Counted from the first letter of the stretch, positions 12,000 through 23,859 are shown. The stretch: DNA of 46,500 bases from Chrysomallon squamiferum (GCA_012295275.1 CM022672.1:25744430-25790929); one strand, 5' to 3'. The notes: generated from the sequence alone by a model not told the origin. A program made the numbers and translations.

Positions 12000-12600
12000 A
12001 AGTGTTCGTTTACAGAGTACACTGAGTTTTTTTAGTTCGCCTAATGTCCGAGGGGTGTGTGTGGTATACGTGTGGATGCATCATTCTAAATTTCGGTGCT
12101 GCATGCTCATATAAGCATTTCTGAATGCAGCCTGAAAACATATACACCTTTACACAAACACGGAATTCTCGAGTGAGCTTAGTGCTGGCTTTTTCGTCAT
12201 CACCAGCGGCCAAACGTTTAGAATCTGGCTGTTTTATCGAGTTGAAATAACACAACAAGGAAACATCAAAAACGCCGATATCACACACCACAAGCGTAAC
12301 AAATTGATTTTTTGTGAGAATTATCGGTTAATTTCTCCTGTAATTTCCTAATTCTACCCGAGTGCTGTTAAGAGTGTTTTACGACAAAGGAGAGCTCTCG
12401 TCCATGTTGATTCGAGCAAACAATAAGAAGCGGGAAGGATGAAAGAGACTACTTTCCGTTTCCCATTCACTTTTCTTGTTCACAGCAAACCTCCTGATGT
12501 GTAGCATTCCCGAAGGTACCGATTTAATGTACCAAACACATTTTTTTGCGCAGTGGACTGATATTTGAAGAAATTAATTCGTATGAAATCACTTCATAAC
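12000..12600 (-). promoter_or_regulatory. CpG-bearing block at domain boundary; candidate 5' end of a minus-strand gene
   Basis: About two dozen CpGs fall in these 600 bp, roughly as many as in the whole preceding 11.4 kb. In invertebrates with mosaic gene-body methylation, methylated transcribed units lose CpG while promoters and silent DNA keep it. A switch from CpG-poor to CpG-rich reading away from a minus-strand exon therefore fits a promoter region. No TATA box is evident. The minus frame open over 12,010-12,291 has no recognisable similarity and may simply be GC-rich leader. Confidence 0.35.
12383..12405 (-). CDS. Speculative first coding exon (minus strand)
   Basis: On the minus strand, CAACATGG gives a good start context. 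It opens a 23-nt frame coding M-D-E-S-S-P-L plus two bases of a further codon, then GTAAAA as a possible donor. The phase (2) matches the upstream phase of the exon at 3,827-4,059: the split codon would be TC plus T (serine), so direct splicing would keep the frame. The 5' side (up to about 12,560) is CpG-bearing and would be 5' UTR and promoter. Without a splice the frame stops at once (TAA), and C before GT is a poor donor context. Confidence is low; the supporting arguments are phase and the CpG boundary. Confidence 0.2.
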
Positions 12601-14070
12601 ATCAAATAATCCAAACAATGCAATAAAATACTGATCGATCACCATTTAACAACCAGATATTTTCTGTTTTGTTCTTGTTACTGTCAGTTCCAGATACCAC
12701 GGAAGATATAACTTGAATAACCGCGACCGTCAGCACACGCATATAAATATCTGTTTACCATGAAGTTAAGAAATAATGATAATTTTTTTTCCCTTATATC
12801 TTCAAGAACAACGTGTAGTGTTAATTCTTCTACACTGATTTCTAAAGTCCTATTTTAAGCCCATTTTCTGTAACACTGTGTAACCCTACGCTATATAATG
12901 TTCTGAGATTTATCAGTCTTAGCTGCATCACATAATACCAATGAAGGTACGCAGTATCACCGAAAATTAATTTCAAAAAGTGAATTCCTTTCCTTGCATA
13001 CTTTAAACAAATCTAAAAAAAAAACCCCAGCTAAATGACCTTATATATCAGCTAATATTTTTATTTTTATTTTTATTTTATTATTTGTTATTTATTTCAC
13101 AAACGATTGTACTTTATAAAAGATTGATATTTTAATATTTTTTTGGTGAGGGGTTTCTCTTAGTGTGGTTTCATGAAAAAAAAAGAAAAAGCTTCGGGCT
13201 CCAATTCAGTGGAAATTAAGTATTTCCAAAGTAATTTTATCTAACTAGAATTCATCTTGTATTTCGTAATCCATCTAAAGATTCCATCTCCTTTTCTCGG
13301 ATCTTCACAAATGTGAGTTTTGCCAACCTATAGTTTCCCACAACTAGCTTGCCTTTGGCTTCTCTCTCTCCCCAGGGAATACCCAAGACAGTCGTACCAC
13401 TGCTAAACCAACGCCTAAAGTGTGAAAGAAATGATATAATTACAATCGACGAGAACTGGTAGGAATGACGACAACTTCCATTGGTTTAAACGCCAAGATC
13501 GTATCACCAGCATTACCGTTTGTGCTCAGTCATAAGAGTGACACATGCCAAAACGCCAGTGAATTGGTTTCCATGAACAGTTTGATTTTTTTCTCAGTAA
13601 CTTTGCGCTGGAAACTGTGACATCGGTATGTAACATGGTCATCCATGCTGTGCTATAGAAGGGTAAAAAGACCTCCCAAACTATCCAAATTGTCATTCTT
13701 TTTTATTCCAAATGACAGACAAACAAGTTCATTAAATAAATAATACGCAACAAGATATTTTCTGATATAATGTTTCCGCATTTATTATTATTGTTATTGT
13801 TGTTGTTAATGATGATGTGATCATAGGTTTTAATGCAAATATCCAACCAGTGATGAAACTTGAATAAGGTTGAAATCTGGAATTATTTGTTAAATAAAGT
13901 TAAACTCAATATCGTGCTTTTGTTATGTTAAATTAGTAGTATGGTTTATTACTGAAGACCTCGCACATATACAGACACAAAGGCAGACAGAGAGAAAAAT
14001 ATTTAAAAATTAAGGAGAACAATTATAAGATTATCTGGTGGTATTAGATGTTGAATCCATCACAATTTAT
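12600..14070. other. Unique non-coding DNA
   Basis: AT-rich with moderate CpG and no coding signal on either strand. It contains TTTTA-type low complexity at about 13,050-13,085 and one GC-richer patch at about 13,300-13,660. No RNA gene was recognised. Confidence 0.6.
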
Positions 14071-14072
14071 TC

Positions 14073-14226
14073 ATTTTATTAAATCAGATTATAAGATTAC
14101 ATAAACAAAAATGACAACTGACTAAACAGTGATATTTTAATTTATTTAGATTTTATTAAAGCAGATTATAGGATTATTTAAACAAAAATGACAACTGACT
14201 AAACAGTGATATTTTAAATTATTTTG
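14073..14226. repeat. 77-bp tandem duplication
   Basis: Two head-to-tail copies of a 77-bp unit, at 14,073-14,149 and 14,150-14,226. Both start ATTTTATTAAA and contain CAAAAATGACAACTGACT. They differ at only a few positions. It is a simple recent tandem duplication. Confidence 0.9.
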
Positions 14227-14293
14227 ATTTTAGTTCTACAAAATTCCAAAAGATGTCAGCATTTAGAACAGATCTGATGTCATTAATAGTACT

Positions 14294-14355
14294 ATTTTAT
14301 TTTTTATTTTATTTTATTTTATTTATTTATTTTTTTTTTTTTTTTTTTTTTTTTT
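14294..14355. repeat. (TTTTA)n followed by poly-T
   Basis: TTTTA/TTTA repeats run into about 25 consecutive T. Read on the minus strand it could be the A-rich tail of a retroposon whose body would lie to the right, but none is recognised there. Confidence 0.85.
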
Positions 14356-14399
14356 GTCCCCGATTTATTTCAATACTGATCATCGTTGCATGAACATTT

Positions 14400-15100
14400 A
14401 TAACCCGTTTTATTTAATAACAAAAAATAAACAACTCTGTCCAGTGTTTGACACGTGTCGCCATGTTGCCATGTTCCGATGCAAGTAATACCCTGGAGTG
14501 TTATCCTCCCTTAATGAGGAATGAAGAGTGTATCTAGTCTGTACAACAGGCGCTCCAGTATCCTTAGTGGCCACTTCTTCAACATGTTGCATTCATGCAA
14601 ATATCTGACATCGTAGCCGTTAGCTACGATTTGATTTTACTGTTCCAGAAAATCGAAACAAAGTCTAATTCAAAGAACTGATTATCACTTTTCACCCCTC
14701 GAGCTGATCAGCAATAACGAACTGTTTAGTTTGTATACTTTTGTCGTCCGTTTTACGCAACAATAACGACAATTACTACATCCGTGGCACGATGCTTTTT
14801 ACAAACTAAGCCTTTGCCCAACACCCGTCTAAGTGTTATATATTAAAACTTGGAAATTCATTTACAGATGAGGTTACTGCAAATCCTCCGAAGAGCCTCT
14901 AATTACACATTGCTGTGGATAGCGGTCATCCAGGCCATAAAAGCTTTATTCATCTATCGCGCAGGCGATAAGGGGAAGGCTCAAAGACGTTATCCCAAAG
15001 ACAACAGTATCGTATCTCCTCGGCTTCGTATCACCTTCCCATCCGAATGACAAGCGCGCTTGGTCATCATCGTTGTCTAGCAAATAGCCCATGACCGCGA
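14400..15100. promoter_or_regulatory. CpG-bearing unique island with bHLH and POU motifs; candidate enhancer
   Basis: This is a compact unique block between low-complexity DNA. It contains the perfect palindrome GACACGTGTC (E-box, 14,450-14,459), a perfect octamer ATGCAAAT (14,595-14,602, the classical POU-domain site), a perfect 8-bp hairpin ATCGTAGC/GCTACGAT with a 5-base loop (14,610-14,630), and a second hairpin TATCGC/GCGATA (14,955-14,970). Short open frames on both strands (60-66 codons) lack family resemblance. Motif co-occurrence suggests a regulatory element; function is inference. Confidence 0.3.
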
Positions 15101-15627
15101 AACCATCACTAGTATTTGTTTAAAATGTAATGTAGCGACGTGGCTCTGTAAGAAATCTTTAAGAATTGCATCATCTTGGATTACCACATTTCAAAAACGA
15201 CACTGTGGGACAAAATTAACTTTCCATTTTCAGTGCGACTTGTCTGAAATGAATGATTGTGAGGCGTTGAAAGAACATTAAAAATTAAACAGGCTGAATC
15301 GTCTTCAGTTAACACGGGAAAAAAAACCAATGACTAGAAAACGATAGTTTTATAGTTATTTACAAGACAGGTTTATTATCCAATTTAAAGATTAATTTTT
15401 CAAACACGCGTTAGGCTTAAACACTCTTGATTTATTAATTCGGTGATTTGACATATATCAACATTTGACAGTTCATTTTCTTTTACAGTTGTTGTATTTA
15501 AGATAATTATTTATTTTTTCTTTCTTGATGTTAATAATTTTGATAAAACGAAATTAAACTAAAATATATGAATAAATAAATATCTGTTTTAATGAAATAT
15601 AACCCACTTAAAGATAAAAATATATTA

Positions 15628-15638
15628 AAAGATGGCGG
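15628..15638 (+). promoter_or_regulatory. YY1-like motif
   Basis: AAAGATGGCGG matches the core YY1/Pho site (AAGATGGCGGC). In animals such sites are found near transcription starts and at Polycomb elements. The surrounding DNA is AT-rich with no other core promoter motif. Confidence 0.35.
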
Positions 15639-15639
15639 T

Positions 15640-18220
15640 GCAGCAGAAACAATACATGCCTGTACTCAGTGACCTACGGCATGTTAAAGCTTATAAAGTG
15701 ATTCAGCTTGTAACGCCTTTACAAACTCTTACATTGCACTTAGACTTTGCATATGAAAACCGTTTCGCATATGTGTGTAAATAGGTTTAAACATCGGGAT
15801 AGTTATTAGAAACTACATACCAAATTATACAGCTGTTAGATACTAAATTCAAAATTTTCTACCTCCATTATTCTTATTTATTTTTCAGTTTTATAACACT
15901 GAATTAATTTTTAATCCATTTTGGAACATACGTATGTTATTGTTTATAATTACATATGAAGCAGTTTATTGTCAGAGAAAAACGTTATATATGACGTGTC
16001 TAACAATAATTGTAAACGTTTTAGAATAAAGCATAAAAACACATTTCTGGTGAGTTGTCTATGATGTCGAATACATCATTGTTCCATTTTGAAACACGTG
16101 TATGTCTTTATTATACTTGACTTTTTTCAACCTTTGGATCATGTAGGAACAATTGGACTTTATGAAAATGTCCTCTTCCATGGTAAGACGAAGAACAGAC
16201 AAAGAACACTGTGTGATGGAATCAATTTGATGATTTGACTTCGGAGTGAGCAATCGTTTGGGGTGATAGCTTTAAATTAATCCAATCAGCCCACAGCACA
16301 ATCTATCTATTCATCTGTATTTCTGCTTCACGTCCTTCATCGGATTAACAGGGAAAACACCGTTAAAAGCACAGCTAGTTGATAGGTTCGTCATGCCCCG
16401 GTGTGCATTTGAAAGGTCACAAAACGAGCGCAGCTGGCTATGTAAAGGATGACGAAACCGGAAGACAAAAGGGGAAAGGATTGACAATTTGTTCAAAATG
16501 ATTTCGGATATCAGTGCATACGATAAAATATGTTTTCTATGTATTTTGTTTCTTGAAACTCGCCCAAATTATTAAAATAATTCATCAATAATGTTAATAA
16601 TAATATTTCTTGCAAAATTACATTATACTTTTTCTTTTGTATGATCCAGTCACATCCGGACCGTATATATAACAACAAATCTCTAGTCTATAGCTCCAAC
16701 CTTCACACACAAAAATATTCAGTTTATTTTCTCTGTATAGATATACTTATCTATAAAGCTAAGTAATCTACAAATCATTAGGTATAACCTTTCATTTTCT
16801 CTGTCTCTTGTTACTTTCCTATGTAAATTTTTTCAGATTTATTGTTAGATGCTAATCTTTGTGGGCGATACTAATTAAAAAAATTAACCAAGCGAAGTTC
16901 CTTCATGTAAAACGGAAAGTTTTCAAACTTACATCAAAGCTATATCGTTGTACCTATATCCGGCCAAAGGTTTTGATAATGTAGACATAAAAGACGTTCG
17001 GAGGTCGGCATCCTTTAACATTTTTCCTCTTGCTGTTCATACTAGGCAGGTGCTAACGCCTTTGATCACATTCCTGATCGTTAAATGAAAGCAAGGACGA
17101 GATTCAGTTATGAATGAAACTAGTAAGAAAAGTAAAATTTACTGCAAATTAGAACTGTTAATTAAAAACGGTTCAAGAAATCACACATATATTGGGCATC
17201 TGAAAACCATTTCATGAAATCTTTTAATAAGACGTCAAAGCATTCTGATTTAAAGTGGGCAATCATTTATAAAGAAATGACAATGGTGATATGCTAATAT
17301 ACATTAGATATGTAACAGGGTATAATAAACAGTTTGCAAACATCACGACAAAACTGGCACCATTATTCTTTTTAGAACATTTGACTAAACACGTATGTAA
17401 TGTATTTGATATCAAACTTGTTTTACGACTTTGTTATGAAACATTTTTCCACTTAAGAAAACATTCTTTATTTTATTAAAATATTACGGATTCTCTTTAT
17501 CCAGCCTGTCTATTCCAAGCAGATTATGTTCTCAAAATGACTAAATCGTACGTAACAGTAGCTTTAACACGCTCCGGCAAATGTTCATCAAAGCTCCTTT
17601 TCCTGTCTACAGCATATAGATGCACAGATAACAGCGGCCTGGACCCTCAGAGCCACAATCCATAATTCATTGTGACAAGCCTTGACACTTTTCCATAATA
17701 AATTACTATTTCGGAGAAAGAAGTAAATTTGTGGAGTCCATCTCGGCGAGAGCTGAGTAAAATAAACATGACAAATACATCATTCCCAGTGGGTGCCAAC
17801 AGACGTGACGATTTATGTCCGCTCTGTCTGAATCGACTGACTTGTTGAAAAGAAACATTAAACTGACCACATCGGGCTGCTTGAAGATTCATCATCGTGA
17901 ATACTGTACTTGGTTCTATAACAGAACCCAGCGCTGATTTTCAAGGTGTGAAGCAACTGACGGCTCGGACTAACAAAAACAGGGGTATCGCAAAAATAAA
18001 TCTGAATTGGAAGGCAATGCCCGAAATAATCTCGCAACGTATCTTTTAGTTGATAATGATGGTTAATTATTTTCCTTACTGACAACAGTGTTTTCAAATT
18101 AGTACCTTGCTGGTACATCCACGGCTTTGATTTAATCTTGTACTATTGTTTATTCTAGGGAACAGATACCATGCTTCAATCTAAAAATGATTCCATCTCT
18201 TGAAATATTTAAGTTAATTT
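15640..18220. other. Unique non-coding DNA with scattered CpG
   Basis: No open frame looks like a protein on either strand; the 60-90 codon minus-strand frames at 16.1-16.5 and 17.6-18.1 kb have no recognisable motif or convincing splice borders. It includes the TCF/TEAD motif pair at 17,060-17,075, described separately. No microsatellite longer than about 20 bp was seen. Confidence 0.5.
17060..17075 (+). promoter_or_regulatory. Abutting TCF/LEF and TEAD motifs
   Basis: CTTTGATC (17,060-17,067; TCF/LEF consensus) is followed without a gap by ACATTCCT (17,068-17,075; MCAT/TEAD consensus). The exact juxtaposition of a Wnt-effector and a Hippo-effector site is suggestive of a composite enhancer element. 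Two 8-mers can also coincide by chance. Confidence 0.3.
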
Positions 18221-18221
18221 C

Positions 18222-18376
<155 letters not shown>

Positions 18377-18399
18377 CGAATCTCTATGTTTATGTGTTC

Positions 18400-19880
18400 T
18401 TAATGTATATGACAAAAAGAACAACAAAATATGGTATCAAGGTTTTAAAAAAGTAAATAAATTACCAGACACACATGGTAAAACATGGTCGTAAAAGCCA
18501 TCGAAACAAGATGAGTGACAATTGAAATGTTACAGGAAATATACTGCTTCGTTTCGTTCCGGTTTTTACCAGTGAACGAGTAAAATTGTACTCTGTCAAA
18601 AATATCAACCAAGTGACCGATCACCAATGTGCTGAAGTCATTACAATCTGACCTAAACAGTAACTAACGATACGGAAACTATCACGCCGTCTTTCTACGT
18701 GACCAGCCGTAAAAAGACGACCATTTCAGTTGGTACCCTCGGGCTCAGCTTTTGAAAGTTTTATACCGTAGCCGTCCCAGATCATCAGAATTCAATTGAT
18801 GTCATGTCCAAAGCTGTATTTTATTGAGATTTCACCTTTACACAGGACAATATTAGTTGTTATATAATTCAGTACAGCGCATGATTTATTTAAGTCATTA
18901 CCTTTAGTTGTGAACACGACTGAGCTGAATTTATAATTTAGTATTGACCACAATTGCTATCAAAGTAAGAAATAGTTCAGTCTACGTGGATATTCAGTGA
19001 AGGAGAAAAAAGACAGGTGTTATTGCTTTAAACAAAAGAAAAAACAGAACCAAGAAGTAAAAAGCTAGAAAATAAATGACTTTAAAATAGTATTAAAAAA
19101 ATATCGCTAGCCAAGAAATGTATCCATAAAGCAGTCAGTAAATTGGTAGGAATCTTCACTTTTTTTTTTTTTTTTTTTTTTTTTTACCATTTTAAATAAC
19201 TAAAATATCTAAAAATAGACATTGTGGTTAATTACGATTTATGAATGTAAGTCTTTAAATATAGATTTGCTCAAAACATATATTGAAGGACAGCGAAGAC
19301 GTAAGAGAAGAAATGGAATATACTCTGATAGTATGCACATTTCATATTACAGTGTTTGTTTAAACAAAAAAAAAGAACAATAATATCGTTATTTACATTA
19401 AACCATGGATATAATAATTTAGTGCTATGATCTGAAACTTCACTTAATATTTATCACATTCCAACAGTGTTCAAAAGAGTTCGTCAAAACGGGTTTATAC
19501 GAGACCCTTCAACACATAATCCCTTTCTTAGATAATTCAAGCATTAAAACACATCTACGAAGAACAATAGGAAAACAACACACTAGTTAGCGAGTTACGA
19601 TTCGCTGGTGTTGCTTAAAACAACACTGTTCTTATCGTGTTTGCTTCCCCACAGCGCTTTGCATCAGTCACACAAGACATCTGAAGTCCAGAACATTGAG
19701 TGCTTTGGCACTAAGCAAAGTGTCATGTTGAATAAACCAAGGTGTGCAAAATAAAGCAGCAAAACAGGGAAATAATAAATGTAATTAATCTTTTGTTTCA
19801 CTTCCATTTTTCTTTTTCTTTTTTTTAATTCTTATTATTGTATTATTGTTTAAAAAAATTGGTATGAATTTTATAATCGG
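18400..19880. other. Unique non-coding DNA
   Basis: No coding signal. It contains poly-T at 19,160-19,185 and an A-rich patch near 19,360. A CpG-bearing patch at about 18,540-18,780 has no open frame with recognisable similarity. Confidence 0.55.
19160..19185. repeat. poly-T tract
   Basis: Twenty-six consecutive T residues; no adjacent retroposon body is recognised. Confidence 0.95.
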
Positions 19881-19885
19881 TACAA

Positions 19886-20251
19886 AAATAAAAATAATAA
19901 TATACATTTAAGTATTTGTTATTTGATAACACTATTGACAATAAATCCATTTCCTGGTTCGTTCTCTCTCTCTCGGAGAATAATAATATATTTACCTTCA
20001 TTGTATGTTATTGTTTCCGAAATCCTATTAATAGTAAAAACATTAACCAATCGTATGTGTTCCTAGGGACTCTTCATATCAAAAGAGCTAAGAAAAATAT
20101 CTTTGGTTGAAAGATGTTTAAACTGTAAAAACCTCAGTGGATTGGATTGAAACAATATTTGACTGCAAACAAATATGTTGACAAACAAGTCAATATGACA
20201 TCCGTGTCAACAACACAAATTCAAAATTCAAGAATCGAAACTACACTGATT

Positions 20252-20326
<75 letters not shown>
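19886..20326 (+). repeat. Dispersed module B, copy 1, with (TC)36
   Basis: About 370 bp (19,886-20,254) is nearly identical to 42,186-42,556, with about five mismatches seen by eye. In both places it ends directly in a long (TC)n tract, here 20,255-20,326. On the left the match starts in an AAATAATAATA stretch. The 64-codon open frame inside is present in both copies with three residue changes and has no recognisable similarity, so sequence identity, not coding constraint, explains it. This looks like a non-autonomous element or segment spread with microsatellite ends. Confidence 0.9.
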
Positions 20327-20329
<3 letters not shown>

Positions 20330-20330
<1 letters not shown>

Positions 20331-20760
20331 ATTCAATATACATTTAATAAGTAATATTGTTATTATTATTTAACTTCCTATTTATTATTCAAAAGGTACT
20401 GATTTCATATAACTATTTCTAAAGATTTTAGATTTCGTACAGTTATTGCTAAGTTCTAACTTATTTTAAGGAAATATTTAAATTTTAATGGAAAAAAAAT
20501 ATTCTGAAAGTTAATTAAATAATAGTTAAAAATCTGTAAATATAAAATTAATGTTTGATAAGATTTATATTATTATATTATGATTTATTCAAAACGTAAT
20601 GTAACACTGAATTTTGACAGCTGAATATAATTATAATAATTAATAATAATAATTATTAAATTGGACAGTAAATGTAATAAGCAAGTAAAATATTGTATTA
20701 AATCGTAAACTGTAAATCTCAAAGACAGAAATGACAGAGAAGAACAAGGCATCGTCTGTT
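20330..20760. other. AT-rich non-coding DNA
   Basis: Very AT-rich with TTATTATT and ATAATAAT low complexity; no CDS, RNA or motif cluster seen. Confidence 0.6.
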
Positions 20761-20881
20761 TGTAAATATTCTCAGCCTGCTGCAGATGGCTGACATCTGC
20801 GAACGCCCGGCTTGAGTAAACGCATCTCCCTGGAAAACAACGCTAGGTGCGAGTAACAACATTCGTGTGTTTAAAACTTAC

Positions 20882-21070
20882 CTTATTGAAACAAACACTT
20901 CCAGTCGAATATTTGTTGAAGATTTCTACATCAGTATCTTTCGTAAAATCCGTAATAGAAATAAAAGTTCAACACTAAATAACATCCGATTGCTTTCGTT
21001 GGAAACAAGCTACATACTCGTCTGCCTTCCGAGAGTTGAATGAGCCGCGTTAAGTGACGTCACGTCAGAC
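20882..21070 (-). promoter_or_regulatory. Candidate minus-strand promoter and non-coding first exon with CRE
   Basis: On the minus strand a perfect CRE palindrome TGACGTCA (21,055-21,062) is followed by about 170 nt and then a near-perfect donor AATAAG before GTAAGT (exon end 20,882). The block is CpG-bearing and unique. No frame is open through to the donor: the ATG-led frames stop within 20 codons. It would therefore be a 5' UTR or non-coding RNA exon. It points toward the minus-strand coding exon at 3.8 kb and could be a distal alternative promoter for it. The CRE is palindromic, so a plus-strand promoter is equally possible. Confidence 0.3.
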
Positions 21071-21239
21071 GACCCCTAGCGGATATAACAAAACACTCCA
21101 GCTGCAGTCCGCTCCGCGGTCTAAAAGGGACCCGCGTAAAATTCAGCGGGCTGTTACAGAAAGCTCTTTGTTCGGACAATTTCAAAAGAAAGATACTATC
21201 TCCAACGTTCTTCCTCGGCTTAACCAAAATAAATTTTAA

Positions 21240-22600
21240 AACAAAATTTAGAGAAATATTAATATATTGTTCTGATAAAGATTTTTTTCGCATGTACTTA
21301 TTTCTTTTCTTTTCTTTTTACTTTTTACATTTATTTAGTTGTTTTTCTCTTTTTTTTTTTTATATATACCTGAGTAATGTGTTGACGATTAATGGATAAT
21401 GTTAATTAGTGAAGCGTGAAGATGGGAACAGTTTTAGCCTCGGCTTGATTAACTTAACAGCCGTTTATTTCAATTTGTCACATCTAGCATGGACTTAGAA
21501 AAAATAAAAACACGACTAATGGATGGACTGAGAGATGAAGTGATAGATATATATTGAAGAAAACAGAGACAGAAAAGTGAAAGAATAATAGAAAGATTAA
21601 CAGTTATAGACAGAGTGAAAAAGAATTAGAGTGTCTGTGAGTATGTGTGTGCACTCGAATCTATGTATATTAATTTTCACATGTTGTAATTAATGCGGAT
21701 AACGTTATTACAAAAACAACAACAAAAAAAATAGATTTACACATAATATTTATGTGTATAATGAGAGTGAAAGAGACAGAGAAAGTTTATCATCATTATG
21801 ATCATTTTTATTATTATTAAATAAATTAATATTCCCTTTGCTTCATTTAAAATCAGTTGAATAATCAGAGTGACAGCTGATATACAGTATTAAATTTTTA
21901 ATTATTATTATCGTCATCGTCATTATCATCATTATTATTGTTATTATCATTATCGTCATCATTATCATCATCAGCAGCAGAAGCAGCAGCATTATTATTA
22001 TTAATATTATGAAAGTAAATAATTTTATGTTTCATTTCCATCATTTAAAATCATTTGTCCAGGTGGTTACAGTAACCTCTAAAATATTGTTAACTTGTCA
22101 AATTACAAATTGTGTAACCAACATGTATTCTATATCGTCAAACAAATACTGCGAAGATACAGACCCGAATACTATAGGCCAACACTGGTATTCGCCTTTT
22201 GCAAATGAGTAATTCAAGGGAAGTAATCACAATGCTTGACTTGTTCGCGACTCTTTGTTTTGAAATGGCATTAATTGGTTGATATGTACAAAATTTACAT
22301 TGATGAAATAGATTGAAGATTGTTTTGACTTACTGACGAGATTGTTTTGACTTAATCAAAATTCAAATTGGCATGTTTGTAACCAGTTTAAAACTGAATT
22401 CAGTTGCTACTAGTTATCAAATGGTGTTTCAAAGTTACATAACGGTACAGAGAATAAACATTTATATTATTTAAAATTAATTTGTTTTTCTTTTGGGGAA
22501 AATAAGATTTCGATTATTATGCAGTCAGGAAGTACCATTTTTCACAATATAAAGTTACAAAAAAAGGTTAATACAGCTATAGAAAAATTAAATTTTATGA
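21240..22600. other. AT-rich non-coding DNA with triplet repeats
   Basis: Contains a compound (ATT/ATC/GTC/CAG) triplet tract at about 21,901-22,010 and a 13-bp palindrome GGTTACAGTAACC at 22,065-22,077. A 67-codon plus frame at 22,009-22,212 begins inside the triplet tract and shows no recognisable similarity. Confidence 0.5.
21901..22010. repeat. Compound triplet microsatellite
   Basis: Imperfect ATT, ATC, GTC and CAG/AGCAGC triplets in succession, suggesting an old degenerating triplet tract. Confidence 0.85.
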
Positions 22601-22680
22601 CGGCGGATTGAAGATTCGAACTCGCGACCTCTGATCCAATGTTGTGAGCATGGAGTTACACCTGCTTTTCGCATTTATTT
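22600..22680 (-). mobile_element. tRNA-derived SINE-like fragment or degenerate tRNA pseudogene
   Basis: On the minus strand, GGTCGCGAGTTCGAATCT (around 22,612-22,630) has the form of a tRNA T-arm with RNA polymerase III B box (consensus GGTTCGANTCC). It is preceded by CATTGGATCAGA and GTAACTCCATGC at the spacing of a tRNA anticodon region and A box. The T-stem does not pair fully and no acceptor stem closes, so it is not a functional tRNA. No A-rich tail is evident. Confidence 0.45.
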
Positions 22681-22699
22681 TGCCCTTGAAACGTTGACG

Positions 22700-23000
22700 C
22701 CGGATACGCGAACCTAATATGAGTCTAGGGAATTTGAAAACTTCTTCGACCGTTCGGAGCCTGCTGAGACTTTGCCCATAAACTTACTAAACTGGACAAA
22801 GTTAAATAAGGCTGCCGCAAATTACCAACAAATTAGCTGAGGTCAATTGGCAGGTTTTTATCGCGGAAAATCGTACATCTTTCGTTGAGCTCACATTCGT
22901 GAGAATGGCCTGTTACCGACCTGACTTCTAAGGATTCATTTCGCGTTGCACTTTGACCAGCCAGACGAAAATACCCGAGGGATTCCGAAGTACCCTCTGA
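22700..23000. other. CpG-bearing unique patch
   Basis: Higher GC and CpG than the flanks, with no open frame supported and no recognised motif cluster. It may be part of an old element of which the adjacent tRNA-like fragment is the head. Confidence 0.35.
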
Positions 23001-23859
23001 AAGTGTGAATGATAAATTCTGTGAAATTTATAAATGTCAGAGCCTTGGTTTTAGATGTTTTCTTTCTTTCTTTTTTTTTCCTTTTTTCAGTCAGTTATTT
23101 TATTTTCCCACATATTTAAATCCACAAGTAATTTAAGACGATGGGAAACGAAACACAGATTTTATGTTTTCTTTATAGTTACTTAAAATTATTTTTAGTA
23201 TTGTCATTACACAGTAATTATGTTCATAAATATTATCCAAGTACAGAATAATAATAATAATAACAACAACAAAAAATCATTATTTAACTGGAACAGAAAA
23301 TCATAAATTATTTGACAAAACCAAGGTCAAGGCTAGCTCAACAGTAATCTAAATTTGGCGCTGGTGTTGAATAGTTATCAAGCATGACATGATTTGATAT
23401 TTTTAGAAGTTTTAGGAATTTTTTTTACCCTATTGCTAGTTTAATCGAGTGAATTTCTTAACACGAACGTAAGAAAAATTACAACCAATAAAATAAGCAT
23501 GTCAACAAATATAATTATTATTTCACGGTAATGTCGTACTAGTTTAAATATGGTGTATTGCTGTTGATGAGAACGGATGACTGTTAATTATTTTATTAAA
23601 GAAAAATAACAGAAAAATTAATATTTATAATGTTATATATAATAAAATTAAAATTAAAACACACACACTTACATTAGTTGATTTAAATACATTTTTATCC
23701 ACCTATATTTTACTCATATTAACCTTGTGTTACTGAATATACACGAATAATTAAAACGAATGAAAAACACACGTCTGTTTACAGATACAAATTGTACGCG
23801 GAATTTGTCCCCACCTAATTATCGGACATTCATTAACATTAACACGAAATCATAAACTG

